A stretch of 33,628 nucleotides of DNA from DSNY01 sp016861185 (lineage in GTDB: Bacteria; Pseudomonadota; Gammaproteobacteria; Burkholderiales; Burkholderiaceae_F). Every line of letters starts with the position of its first letter. The stretch's first letter is position 1. Below the pieces are notes generated by a model. It made no database searches, was not told the DNA's origin, and saw only the letters and a list, made by a program, of their open reading frames with translations. Positions 1-7,642 of the stretch are shown piece after piece. The stretch lies in NCBI GenBank assembly GCA_030263275.1, contig SZOR01000036.1, positions 1 through 33,628 on the forward strand, written 5' to 3'. The position numbers were made by a program, and so were the translations under genes.

Positions 1-1
1 G

Positions 2-1630
2 GACAAGGTTTCCGAAGGCAGCGTGATTCTCGAGTTGGAGGCGGCCGAGTCGGGGGCCGCTGCAAGTCCTCCCCAGCCCCCCTTTACGAAAGGGGGGAGC
101 GAACCGCGCCAGGTCGCCTCACCCCCCTTTGAAAAAGGGGGGCCAGGGGGGATTTCTCCGGTCCCAGCCGCGCAGCGCCCCACCACCGTCGGCGCCGCCG
201 ACATCGACTGCGACATGCTCGTCCTCGGCGCCGGCCCCGGCGGCTATTCGGCCGCGTTCCGCGCGGCCGACCTCGGAATGAAGACGGTGCTCGTCGAGCG
301 CTACGCATCGCTCGGCGGCGTATGCCTGAACGTCGGCTGCATTCCGTCGAAGGCGCTGCTGCACGTCGCGGCGGTGATGGACGAAGCCGCACACTTCGGC
401 GACATTGGCATCGCGTTCGGCAAGCCGACCGTCGATCTGGCCAAGCTGCGCGCGCACAAAGCCAAAGTCGTCGGCAAGCTCACCGGCGGGCTCGCCGCGA
501 TGGCCAAGATGCGCAAGGTCACCGTCGTACGTGGCTACGGCAGCTTCGTCGGGCCGAACCATCTCGAAGTCGAACTGACCACGGGCACGGGCCAGGATAA
601 GACCGGCGAGAAGAAGCTCGTCCGCTTCGACAAGGCGATCATCGCCGCGGGCTCGGCCGCGGTCCGGCTGCCGTTCATGCCCGACGATCCGCGCATCGTC
701 GACTCCACCGGCGCGCTCGAGCTGCCTTCGATCCCGCAGCGAATGCTGGTCGTCGGCGGCGGCATCATCGGGCTGGAAATGGCCACCGTGTACTCGACGC
801 TTGGCAGCCGCATCGATGTCGTCGAGATGATGGACGGCCTGATGCTCGGCGCAGACCGCGACCTCGTGCGCGTCTGGCAGAAGCACAACGCCGGCCGCTT
901 CGACAAGGTGATGCTGAAGACGAAGACGGTCGCGGTCGAAGCCAAGCCCGACGGCCTGTGGGCGCGCTTCGAGGGCGAAGCCGCACCGGCCGAGCCGCAG
1001 CGCTACGACCTGATCCTGCAGTCGGTCGGCCGCAGCCCGAACGGCCGCAAGATCGGCGCCGAGCGCGCGGGCGTCGGGGTCACCGACCGCGGCTACATCG
1101 AGGTCGACTCGCAGATGCGGACCAACGTGCCCCACATCTTCGCGATCGGCGACGTCGTCGGCCAGCCGATGCTCGCGCACAAGGCCGTGCACGAAGGGCA
1201 CGTCGCCGCCGAAGCTGCTGCCGGACACAAGTCGCACTTCGACGCGCGCGTGATCCCTTCGGTCGCGTACACGGATCCGGAAGTCGCGTGGGTCGGCCTG
1301 ACCGAAGACGAAGCGAAGGACAAGGGCGTGCGTATCGGTGTCGCGAAGTTTCCGTGGAGCGCGAGCGGGCGTGCGATCGCCAACGCGCGCGACGAAGGCT
1401 TCACGAAACTGCTGTTCGACGAAGACACGCATCGCATCGTCGGCGGCGGCATCGTCGGCATGCACGCCGGCGACCTGATCTCCGAGATCGCGCTGGCGAT
1501 CGAAATGGGCTGCGACGCGGCCGACATCGGCCGCACGATCCATCCGCACCCGACGCTCGGCGAATCGATCGGCATGGCGGCCGAGATCCACGAAGGCGTC
1601 TGCACCGACGTGCCGCCGCCGCGCAAGTAG
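2..1630 (+). CDS. lpdA: dihydrolipoyl dehydrogenase (E3) with N-terminal lipoyl domain, 5' partial
   Basis: FAD-dependent E3 subunit that reoxidises dihydrolipoamide for a 2-oxoacid dehydrogenase complex, passing electrons to NAD+. The reading frame is open to the window edge, and the first codons (DKVSEGSVILELEA) look like the end of a lipoyl/biotinyl domain, so the true start lies upstream; the first internal ATG is at 23. After a Pro/Gly-rich linker come the FAD-binding GAGPGG, the redox-active disulfide motif GGVCLNVGCIPSK, the NAD-binding GGGIIGLE, the second FAD motif (AIGDVVGQPMLAHKA) and the C-terminal HPHPTLGE containing the His-Glu catalytic pair. Lipoyl-E3 fusions are known in betaproteobacterial pyruvate dehydrogenase operons, so aceE/aceF genes are expected just upstream. 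The linker is unusual because it is encoded by a palindromic repeat element (67-156). Confidence 0.95.
   Translation, partial: DKVSEGSVILELEAAESGAAASPPQPPFTKGGSEPRQVASPPFEKGGPGGISPVPAAQRPTTVGAADIDCDMLVLGAGPGGYSAAFRAADLGMKTVLVERYASLGGVCLNVGCIPSKALLHVAAVMDEAAHFGDIGIAFGKPTVDLAKLRAHKAKVVGKLTGGLAAMAKMRKVTVVRGYGSFVGPNHLEVELTTGTGQDKTGEKKLVRFDKAIIAAGSAAVRLPFMPDDPRIVDSTGALELPSIPQRMLVVGGGIIGLEMATVYSTLGSRIDVVEMMDGLMLGADRDLVRVWQKHNAGRFDKVMLKTKTVAVEAKPDGLWARFEGEAAPAEPQRYDLILQSVGRSPNGRKIGAERAGVGVTDRGYIEVDSQMRTNVPHIFAIGDVVGQPMLAHKAVHEGHVAAEAAAGHKSHFDARVIPSVAYTDPEVAWVGLTEDEAKDKGVRIGVAKFPWSASGRAIANARDEGFTKLLFDEDTHRIVGGGIVGMHAGDLISEIALAIEMGCDAADIGRTIHPHPTLGESIGMAAEIHEGVCTDVPPPRK
67..156. repeat. double-hairpin palindromic repeat element inside lpdA
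   Basis: Two hairpins lie in tandem. The first is CCCCCCTTT at 77-85 facing AAAGGGGGG at 89-97. The second is CCCCCCTTT at 122-130 facing AAAGGGGGG at 134-142. The outer flanks (tcctccccag on the left, ccaggggggattt on the right) form an imperfect terminal inverted repeat, so the whole looks like one mobile REP/MITE-type unit. It stays in frame and encodes PPFTKGG and PPFEKGG in the lipoyl-to-FAD linker. Elements of this C-run/G-run type are normally intergenic. Confidence 0.75.
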
Positions 1631-1633
1631 GCC

Positions 1634-1999
1634 GTGCCGATCGTCGACGTCGAGTGGGTCCCCGCGGACGACGGGCCGCCCGAGCTCGCGCGCGCGATCG
1701 CCGACGCTGCGGGGCGCGTCTTCGGGTCTGCGCCCGGGGCGACCTGGGTGCGCCTGCGGCCGCTCGCCGCCGACGCCTACGCCGAGAACGAAACCGCCGC
1801 CGCCCCGCGCGCGGTCTTCGTGCGCGTGCTCGCGCGGCGCGCTTCGATCGAGGATCGCGGCCGCTGCGCAAGCGCGCTCGCTGCGGCCGTAGCCGCGTGC
1901 CTCGCGCGTCCGGTCGAAAACGTCCACGTGATCTTCGAGCCGGAGGCCGACGGGCGCGTGTTCTTCGGCGGCGCGCCGGACCCGCGCAAGTCGCGTTAA
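1634..1999 (+). CDS. tautomerase-superfamily (4-oxalocrotonate tautomerase/MIF-like) protein
   Basis: A 121-residue protein. The GTG start at 1634 leaves MPIVDV, placing Pro at position 2, the N-terminal catalytic base of the tautomerase superfamily after Met removal. The C-terminal NVHVIFEPEADGRVFFGG resembles the closing strand of 4-oxalocrotonate tautomerase-like folds. At 121 residues it is longer than single-unit 4-OT (about 60) and close to fused or MIF-like members. It begins 3 nt after the lpdA stop, so it is probably co-transcribed. The substrate is unknown. Downstream, 2000-2163 shows no convincing gene. Confidence 0.6.
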   Translation: MPIVDVEWVPADDGPPELARAIADAAGRVFGSAPGATWVRLRPLAADAYAENETAAAPRAVFVRVLARRASIEDRGRCASALAAAVAACLARPVENVHVIFEPEADGRVFFGGAPDPRKSR

Positions 2000-2163
2000 G
2001 AACGCCGCGGTACACGCCCCATCGCGCGTTCTTGTGTTGCCCGGCGGTTGGTTCGGCGCCGCCTTCGGGTGTAGCCTTCGCCGCTCGTTGCGGACGTGCT
2101 CGTGCGCGGCACCGCGACCGCTTCGAGTCCCCGCAGAGGGACGCGATCTACGCTCAGGGGGAT

Positions 2164-3360
2164 ATGGGCTTCCTCGATTTTCAGGCTGCCGGTGGCGCTG
2201 TCGGCGCGGCCGGATCGCGCGACGCGGAGGCGTTCGCGCCGGACGCGCGCGCGTGGTCCGACTCGGCCGCCTGGAACGGACGCGTTCCGCGGCCCGACGA
2301 GGACGTGGTGATTCCGCCGGGGCGCACGGTCGTCGTCGACGGCGACGTGCGCGCGGCGTCGATTACGGTCTTTGGCACGCTGCTGTTCGCGCCGCGCGAA
2401 CTGTCGCTGCGCGCGCGCTGGATCCTCGTCGAAGGCGGCGGTGCGCTGCGCGCGGGCAGCGCCGAGACACCGCGCGATGCGCGGCTGACGATTTCGCTCG
2501 GCGGTGGTGCGCCCGACGAAAACGCGCACGGCCTCGGCACCGCGTTTCTCGCGGCCGTACGCGGCGGCACGATCGACCTGCATGGCCGCCAGCGCAAGAG
2601 CTGGGTTCCGCTGGGCGACTCCACCGTCGCCGGCGGCCGCACCCTGCGGCTCGCGCAGCCGGTCGATTGGCAGGCGGGCGATCCGATCGCGATCGCCTCG
2701 GGCGGCGCCGAACTGCCGCTGGTCGAGGAGCGCTCGATCGAAGCGGTCGCGCGTGACGGAATGGCGGTGACGGTCGATCGGCCGTTGCAGCACCGCCATC
2801 TCGGCGAGCGCTCTCCGCTGCGGGCGCCGGCCGGCACGCTGGGCAAGGTCGTGCTGATGGGCCGCGGCATCGTTGTCGAAGGCGACGAAGCTTCGGTCGA
2901 GCGCGGTTTCGGCGCGCATTGCCTGATCGGCAGCGGCGCGCGCGACGGCGACGAGGGCGCGCGCTCGTCGATCGGCCGCTTTCGCGGCGTCGAATTCCGC
3001 CGGGTCGGACAGTTCGGCCGGCGCGATCGTTTTCCGCTGCACTGGTCCGCCAACGGTGACTCGGGCGCGAGCTGCGCGATCGACTGCCTGATCCGCCATT
3101 CGTTCCAGCGCGGCGTCGTGGTCGCCGGTTCGCCGCACGTCCGGCTCGCGGGCAACGTCGTCTACAAACCCTACGGCCACGCGTTCGTGATCGAACACGC
3201 GGAAGACGCCGCGCAGACCGTCGCTACCAATCTCGCGGTGCGGCCGCGCGTCGTGCGCTTCGCCGATCCCGCGCTGCGCGGTCTGCACGAGCACCGCCCG
3301 CGCGCGTTCTGGTTCGGTCCGTTGCGGGCACCGCCGCCGACGATCCGCCTGCCGCGCTGA
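2164..3360 (+). CDS. G8-domain / CEMIP-like right-handed beta-helix protein
   Basis: The 398-residue product opens with a G8-like domain. WSDSAAWNGRVPRPDEDVVI and GRTVVVDGDVRAASITVFG fit the pattern 'W..W..GRVP..GD.V.I..G..V..D', and Gly-rich turns follow to about residue 110. The second half matches the parallel beta-helix region of the CEMIP/TMEM2 family: RGVEFRRVGQFGRRDRFPLHW, IRHSFQRGVVVAGS, and a GHAFVIEH segment before a TVATNLA strand. Animal members bind or degrade hyaluronan; bacterial roles are not established. ATG 2164 has AGGGGG only 2 nt upstream and gives no signal peptide, although relatives are usually secreted. No convincing signal peptide is visible in any frame of 2000-2163. 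The start is therefore uncertain and the N-terminus may be lost. The protein is short for the family. Confidence 0.7.
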   Translation: MGFLDFQAAGGAVGAAGSRDAEAFAPDARAWSDSAAWNGRVPRPDEDVVIPPGRTVVVDGDVRAASITVFGTLLFAPRELSLRARWILVEGGGALRAGSAETPRDARLTISLGGGAPDENAHGLGTAFLAAVRGGTIDLHGRQRKSWVPLGDSTVAGGRTLRLAQPVDWQAGDPIAIASGGAELPLVEERSIEAVARDGMAVTVDRPLQHRHLGERSPLRAPAGTLGKVVLMGRGIVVEGDEASVERGFGAHCLIGSGARDGDEGARSSIGRFRGVEFRRVGQFGRRDRFPLHWSANGDSGASCAIDCLIRHSFQRGVVVAGSPHVRLAGNVVYKPYGHAFVIEHAEDAAQTVATNLAVRPRVVRFADPALRGLHEHRPRAFWFGPLRAPPPTIRLPR

Positions 3361-3397
3361 GAGCGGCGCGGAGTGACCCGCCGGTGCAGCTGCCCGC

Positions 3398-3403
3398 TAT
3401 GAT
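3398..3403 (+). promoter_or_regulatory. possible -10 element (TATGAT) upstream of rpiA
   Basis: TATGAT lies in the 67-nt gap before rpiA, about 25 nt from the GTG. A purine-rich ribosome site (AGGGAGGGCAGG) follows just before the start. No good -35 is visible, only a TGAC about 19 nt upstream. Confidence 0.25.
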
Positions 3404-3427
3404 CGCCGCGCAGCGCAGGGAGGGCAG

Positions 3428-4093
3428 GTGAGCACACAGGCGGAACTCAAGCGCGCCGTCGCCAAGGCCGCGATCCGTTTCGTGCCGGACGGCAAGATCG
3501 TCGGCGTCGGCACCGGTTCGACCGCGGATCTCTTCATCGACGAGCTGGCGGCGGTCAAGGATCGCATCCTCGGCGCGGTGACGAGCTCCGAGCGCAGCGG
3601 CCAGCGGCTCGCCGCGCACGGCATCCGCCTGTTCGATCTGAACGACGTCGAGGATCTGCCCGTCTACATCGACGGCGCCGACGAGATCGACGGCTCGTTC
3701 GCGATGATCAAGGGCGGCGGCGCGGCGCTGACGCGCGAGAAGATCGTCGCCGCGGTGGCGCGGCAGTTCGTCTGCATCGCGGACGAAAGCAAGCGCGTCG
3801 ACGTGCTCGGCCGCTTTCCGCTGCCGGTCGAAGTGATCCCGATGGCGCGCAGCTACGTCGCGCGCCGGCTGGCGGAGCTCGGCGGGCAGCCGAAGTGGCG
3901 CGAAGGCGTGGTCACCGACAACGGCAACGTGATCCTCGACGTGCACGGGCTGCGCATCACCGATCCGGTCGGTCTCGAAACCGCCATCGATGGCATCGTC
4001 GGGGTCGTGACCAACGGCTTGTTCGCGCGGCGCGGCGCGGACGTGCTGCTGCTCGGCACGACCGACGGCGTGATCGAGTCGCGGCGGCCGTGA
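3428..4093 (+). CDS. rpiA: ribose-5-phosphate isomerase A
   Basis: Interconverts ribose 5-phosphate and ribulose 5-phosphate in the non-oxidative pentose phosphate pathway, in the cytoplasm. The 221-residue length is normal for the family. Diagnostic motifs are the phosphate-binding GVGTGSTAD (about residues 26-34), the active-site YIDGADEID (about 78-86) and KGGGAALTREKIVA (about 95-108) with the catalytic acid and lysine region. The GTG start at 3428 is chosen because AGGGAGGGCAGG ends directly before it and the protein begins MSTQAELKRAVAKAA as relatives do. It is separated from both neighbours and is probably transcribed alone. Confidence 0.96.
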   Translation: MSTQAELKRAVAKAAIRFVPDGKIVGVGTGSTADLFIDELAAVKDRILGAVTSSERSGQRLAAHGIRLFDLNDVEDLPVYIDGADEIDGSFAMIKGGGAALTREKIVAAVARQFVCIADESKRVDVLGRFPLPVEVIPMARSYVARRLAELGGQPKWREGVVTDNGNVILDVHGLRITDPVGLETAIDGIVGVVTNGLFARRGADVLLLGTTDGVIESRRP

Positions 4094-4139
4094 AACGTCT
4101 GCCGCCTGCGGCGCAGCCGCACGGAAGGCGCGCGCCCGC

Positions 4140-4820
4140 TTGAGTGCGATGCGGCGCCGGTGGGTACGCGCGCTGCTCGCGATTGCCGCGGCCCCGGCGT
4201 CGTATCTGCTGCTCGCGGTCGTGCTCGGCGCGTGGCCGGTCAACCGCGGCTTCGTCGAAACGGCCGACGGCGTGACGATCTACGTGCGAACCAACGGGGT
4301 GCACGCCGAGATCGTCGTGCCGATGCGCGCCGAAGGCGTGGACTGGTCGATCGACCATCCGCCGCAGCACTTCCGCCGGCTCGATGCGCCGCTCGCGTGG
4401 ATCGCTTTCGGCTGGGGCGATCGCGATTTCTATCTGAACACGCCGACCTGGCGCGAGCTGCGGCTGCGCACCGCGCTCGTCGCTCTGTCCGGGCTAGGGC
4501 AGGGGGCGATGCACGTCGAGTACGTCGATCGCCCCGAAGCGTATGCATCACAGCGCGTCCGTATCAGCGCCGCGCAGTACCGGAAACTCGTTGACTACCT
4601 GCGCGCATCGTTCCGCCGCGACGGCGAAGGCCGGCCGCTCCGCATCGAGGCGCCGGGCTATTTCGACACGGACGCCTTCTACGAGGCGCTCCCCGTCTAC
4701 ACGTTCTGGTACACGTGCAACGAATGGGTGCGGCGTGGGCTTGTGCACGCAGGCGTGCGAACGGCCGCTTGGGCGCCGTTCGACATCGCGATCTTCGGAC
4801 AGTTGCGCGCGCTCGACTGA
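4140..4820 (+). CDS. DUF2459 (TIGR02117) family protein
   Basis: A 226-residue protein with one N-terminal membrane segment (about residues 9-30, ALLAIAAAPASYLLLAVVLG) and a globular remainder probably facing the periplasm. Family-like blocks are the GVHAEIVVP segment, the WIAFGWGDRDFYLNTPTW segment and the near-terminal FWYTCNEWVRRGL. The conserved His, Tyr and Cys-Asn residues suggest an enzyme, but no function is established. The start is TTG at 4140, 11 nt after GGAAGG; an ATG at 4149 would also keep the membrane segment. The stop is 3 nt from the end of the convergent CoxL-like gene, so the two transcripts probably overlap. Confidence 0.75.
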   Translation: MSAMRRRWVRALLAIAAAPASYLLLAVVLGAWPVNRGFVETADGVTIYVRTNGVHAEIVVPMRAEGVDWSIDHPPQHFRRLDAPLAWIAFGWGDRDFYLNTPTWRELRLRTALVALSGLGQGAMHVEYVDRPEAYASQRVRISAAQYRKLVDYLRASFRRDGEGRPLRIEAPGYFDTDAFYEALPVYTFWYTCNEWVRRGLVHAGVRTAAWAPFDIAIFGQLRALD

Positions 4821-4823
4821 GCC

Positions 4824-7124
4824 TCAGCCCGCCGCGGTCTTCGCGGCGCGGATCGCGCGCCAGACGCGTTCGGGCGTGGCGGGCATCTCGAGGTCTGTCA
4901 CGCCGAGCGGCTGCAGCGCATCGACGATCGCGTTGATCACGGTCGGCGTGGCACCGACCGTGCCGAGCTCGCCCACGCCCTTTGCGCCGAGCGGATTGAT
5001 CTTGCACGGCTGCGATTCGTCGGTATGGGTTGCGATCGGCGGCAGATCGTCGGCGCGCGGCAGCGCGTAGTCCATGAACGAGCCGGTCAGAAGCTGACCT
5101 TCGCCGTCGTAGACGACGTGCTCCATCAGCGCCTGCCCGACGGCCTGCGCGATGCCGCCATGCACCTGGCCGGCGACGATCAGCGGGTTGATCACGCGGC
5201 CGACGTCGTCGTAGGTCGTGTAGCGGTCGATCCGCACTTCGCCGGTCTCCGGATCGACCTCGACTTCGCAGATGTGTACGCCGTTCGGCCAGGACGGCCC
5301 GCCGACCTTTTGCAGCGTGGTCACCGCGATGCGTCGATCCGGCTGCTTGGCTGCGAGTTCGCCGACTTCGATGCCGCGGTCGGTGCCGGCGATCTCGAAG
5401 CGGCCCGCGCGATAGACGATGTCTTCGGGCGCGGCTTCGAGCTCTTCCGCGGCGAGCTTGCGGCCGGCGTCGATCGCCTGCTCCGAGGCCGTCAGCATCG
5501 CCGAGCCGCCGATGTAAAGCGACCGGCTGCCCATGCTGCCGATGCCTTGCGCGACGTCGCTGTCGCCCTGGACGATTTCGATGCGCGCGGGATCGATCTG
5601 CAGCCGCTCGGCGAGGATCTGCAGGTAGCTCGTCTCGATGCCCTGGCCCATCGCCTGCATCGCCGTGAAGACGCGCACGCGGCCGTCGGCGAGGACGTGA
5701 AGCTGGACGGTTTCCTCGTGCACGACGCCGGTCCATTCGAGGAAGGTCGACACCGCGCGGCCGCGCAGCCTGCCGCGCCCCTGCGACTGCTTGCGCCGCG
5801 CATCGAAGCCGTTCCAGTCGGCCGCGGCGAGCGCCTGCTCGAGCAGGCGCGGAAAGTCGCCGCTGTCGTACGTTTCGCCCATCGGCGTCTTGTAGGGCAT
5901 CGCGGCCGGCGGGATCAGATTGCGCCGGCGCAGTTCGGCCGGGTCGATCTTCATCTCCGCCGCCGCGCGGTCCATCAGCCGCTCGATCAGGTAGATCGCC
6001 TCGGGGCGGCCGGCGCCGCGATACGCGCCGATCAGATTCGTGTGCGTCAGCACGGCCTGCGAACGCAGGTCGAGCGCCGGCACGTGATAGACGCCGGTCG
6101 TGACCTTCGGCCCGATCAGAAGATGGATCGCTGCGCCGGCCGTCGCGCCGTAGGCGCCGATGCCGCCGCGGATGCGTACGCGCAGTCCGAGGATGCGGCC
6201 TTTCGCGTCGAGCGCCAGCTCCGCGTCGGCGTGCTGCTCGCGGCCGTGCGTGGCGGCCTGGAATTCCTCGAGGCGCGTCGCGCGCCAGCGCACCGGCCGG
6301 CCGAGCTTGCGCGCGGCGAATGCACACACAACGTCTTCCGGATGCAGCGTGGCCTTCATGCCGAAGCCGCCGCCGACGTCGCCGACGACGACGCGGACGT
6401 TCTCCGGCGGCACCTTCAGCACGCCGGCGAGCGACTTCTGGAACCCCGCGGGATTCTGCGAGCTTGCGTGCAGCGTGAGCCGCCCCGTCTTCGCATCGAA
6501 CTCGGCGACGCAGCCGCGCGGCTCGAGCGTCACGGGCGCCAGCCGCTGGTTGCGCACGGAAAGCCGCGTGACGTGCGCCGCTTGCGCGAACGCGGCATCG
6601 CAGGCCGCAGCATCGCCGAAGCTCGAACTGCCGGCGATGTTGCCCGGCGCATCCGGCCACACCAGCGGCGCGCCGGGCGCGAGCGCGTCCTCGATCGTCG
6701 CGACCGCCGGCAGCGGCTCGTAGTCGACCGCGATCAGCGCGGCGGCACGCTCGGCCGCCGCACGCGACTCGGCGACGACTGCGGCGACCGGCTGCCCGAC
6801 GAAGCGCACGGCGTCGGTCGCCAGCGGAAAGTAGGGCGGCGTGGTCGGCGGTTGTCCTTTCGCGCCGCGCAGCGCAGGGTTGGCCGGGTAGGGCGCGATA
6901 CCCTCGGCGACGAGATCGGCGCCGGTTAGCACCGCGACCACGCCTTCGGCCGCTTTCGCGTCGCTCGCGTCCACCGACGCGACGCGCGCGTGCGCGTGCG
7001 GCGAGCGGACGAACGCGACGTGCAGCTCGCCTTCGAAGCGCAGGTCGTCCACGTAGCGACCGCGACCCGTGAGCAGGCGGTCGTCCTCGATCCGCGTGAC
7101 CGCCTGGCCGATGCCGAATTTCAT
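4824..7124 (-). CDS. xanthine dehydrogenase-family molybdopterin-binding subunit (form II CoxL-like)
   Basis: Large catalytic subunit of a molybdenum hydroxylase, 766 residues, normal for the family. The N-terminus (IGQAVTRIEDDRLLTGRGRY) and the substrate-domain GELHVAFVRSPHAHA are typical. The Mo-cofactor domain has VGGGFGMK (about residue 250) and AYRGAGRPE (about residue 365). AYRGAGR marks the form II group, whereas genuine CO dehydrogenase has AYRCSFR. The C-terminal GAKGVGELGTVGATP carries the catalytic Glu. No FAD (medium) or 2Fe-2S (small) subunit gene is next to it, which is unusual. The substrate is unknown, probably an aldehyde or N-heterocycle. It starts 31 nt after the small membrane protein gene on the same strand, so it may be the last gene of the argA-yggX transcript. 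Confidence 0.88.
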   Translation of the reverse strand: MKFGIGQAVTRIEDDRLLTGRGRYVDDLRFEGELHVAFVRSPHAHARVASVDASDAKAAEGVVAVLTGADLVAEGIAPYPANPALRGAKGQPPTTPPYFPLATDAVRFVGQPVAAVVAESRAAAERAAALIAVDYEPLPAVATIEDALAPGAPLVWPDAPGNIAGSSSFGDAAACDAAFAQAAHVTRLSVRNQRLAPVTLEPRGCVAEFDAKTGRLTLHASSQNPAGFQKSLAGVLKVPPENVRVVVGDVGGGFGMKATLHPEDVVCAFAARKLGRPVRWRATRLEEFQAATHGREQHADAELALDAKGRILGLRVRIRGGIGAYGATAGAAIHLLIGPKVTTGVYHVPALDLRSQAVLTHTNLIGAYRGAGRPEAIYLIERLMDRAAAEMKIDPAELRRRNLIPPAAMPYKTPMGETYDSGDFPRLLEQALAAADWNGFDARRKQSQGRGRLRGRAVSTFLEWTGVVHEETVQLHVLADGRVRVFTAMQAMGQGIETSYLQILAERLQIDPARIEIVQGDSDVAQGIGSMGSRSLYIGGSAMLTASEQAIDAGRKLAAEELEAAPEDIVYRAGRFEIAGTDRGIEVGELAAKQPDRRIAVTTLQKVGGPSWPNGVHICEVEVDPETGEVRIDRYTTYDDVGRVINPLIVAGQVHGGIAQAVGQALMEHVVYDGEGQLLTGSFMDYALPRADDLPPIATHTDESQPCKINPLGAKGVGELGTVGATPTVINAIVDALQPLGVTDLEMPATPERVWRAIRAAKTAAG

Positions 7125-7155
7125 CGTTGTGTCGACTCCAGGAATTGAACCGAGA

Positions 7156-7320
7156 TCAGCGGCGCCGGCGCATCAGCAGCACGGTCGCCGCGAATCCGAC
7201 GATCGCGAGCAGCCCAAGCGCGACCCAGGCCGCGCCCGAACCGGTCAGCAGCAGCGCCAGCGCGATGCCGACCGCGAGCCCCGCCGCCCACAACAACACG
7301 AAGGCGAGCGGGCCGTGCAA
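7156..7320 (-). CDS. small two-TM membrane protein, 54 residues
   Basis: This short frame fills the gap between yggX and the CoxL-like gene. From TTG 7320 it reads M-HGPLAFVLLWAAGLAVGI, continuing as two hydrophobic stretches (about residues 5-27 and 30-50) split by a TGSG turn, and ends in four arginines (positive-inside anchor). GAAGAG lies about 8 nt before the TTG. The TTG is 4 nt after the yggX stop, consistent with coupling. I do not recognise the family. The alternative ATG at 7325 opens a different frame that has no hydrophobic pattern. Confidence 0.45.
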   Translation of the reverse strand: MHGPLAFVLLWAAGLAVGIALALLLTGSGAAWVALGLLAIVGFAATVLLMRRRR

Positions 7321-7324
7321 GGCA

Positions 7325-7597
7325 TCAACTCTTCGGCGGGACGTAACCCTGCGCGACGTCGGCGCCTTCGCCGAAGAAATGGCGTTCCATCTGCGTCTGC
7401 AGGTACTTGCGCGCGCGCGGATCGGCGAGGTTCAGGCGGTTCTCGTTGACGAGCATCGTCTGGTGCTTGAGCCACTGCGCCCACGCTTCCTTCGACACGT
7501 GCTCCCAGATGCGCTTGCCGAGTTCGCCGGGCACGGGCGGAAAGTCGAGGCCCTCGGCCTCGTGCCCGAGCTTTACGCATTTGACCATTCTTGCCAT
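7325..7597 (-). CDS. yggX: Fe(2+)-trafficking / oxidative damage protection protein YggX
   Basis: A small cytoplasmic protein linked in enterobacteria to protecting Fe-S clusters from oxidative damage. The 90-residue length matches the family. It starts MARMVKCVKLGHEAEGLDFP with the conserved Cys and FPP(V)PGELGKRIWE, then the WLKHQTMLVNENRLN block and the C-terminal MERHFFGEGAD. The start at 7597 is chosen over an ATG 14 codons upstream because the family begins here and AAGGAAGG lies just before it. It is 45 nt downstream of argA on the same strand, a pairing also seen in other betaproteobacteria. Confidence 0.93.
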   Translation of the reverse strand: MARMVKCVKLGHEAEGLDFPPVPGELGKRIWEHVSKEAWAQWLKHQTMLVNENRLNLADPRARKYLQTQMERHFFGEGADVAQGYVPPKS

Positions 7598-7642
7598 GAC
7601 GCCTTCCTTGGTTGTCGGTCCCGCTTGCGCCGGACCCACGGT

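Noticed and set aside
119..1927. Long open frame on the minus strand across lpdA
   Set aside because: It is a high-GC antisense shadow; the plus frame has all E3 motifs.
958..2163. Upstream extension of the G8-gene frame as an 800-residue protein
   Set aside because: The part before 2164 is Arg-rich out-of-frame reading of lpdA and the tautomerase gene.
1996..3294. Minus-strand open frame of over 400 codons opposite the G8 gene
   Set aside because: Composition is Arg/Asp/Ala shadow-like; the plus frame has family motifs.
5025..6929. Plus-strand open frame of 634 codons opposite the CoxL-like gene
   Set aside because: It is the antisense shadow of a recognised molybdenum hydroxylase gene.
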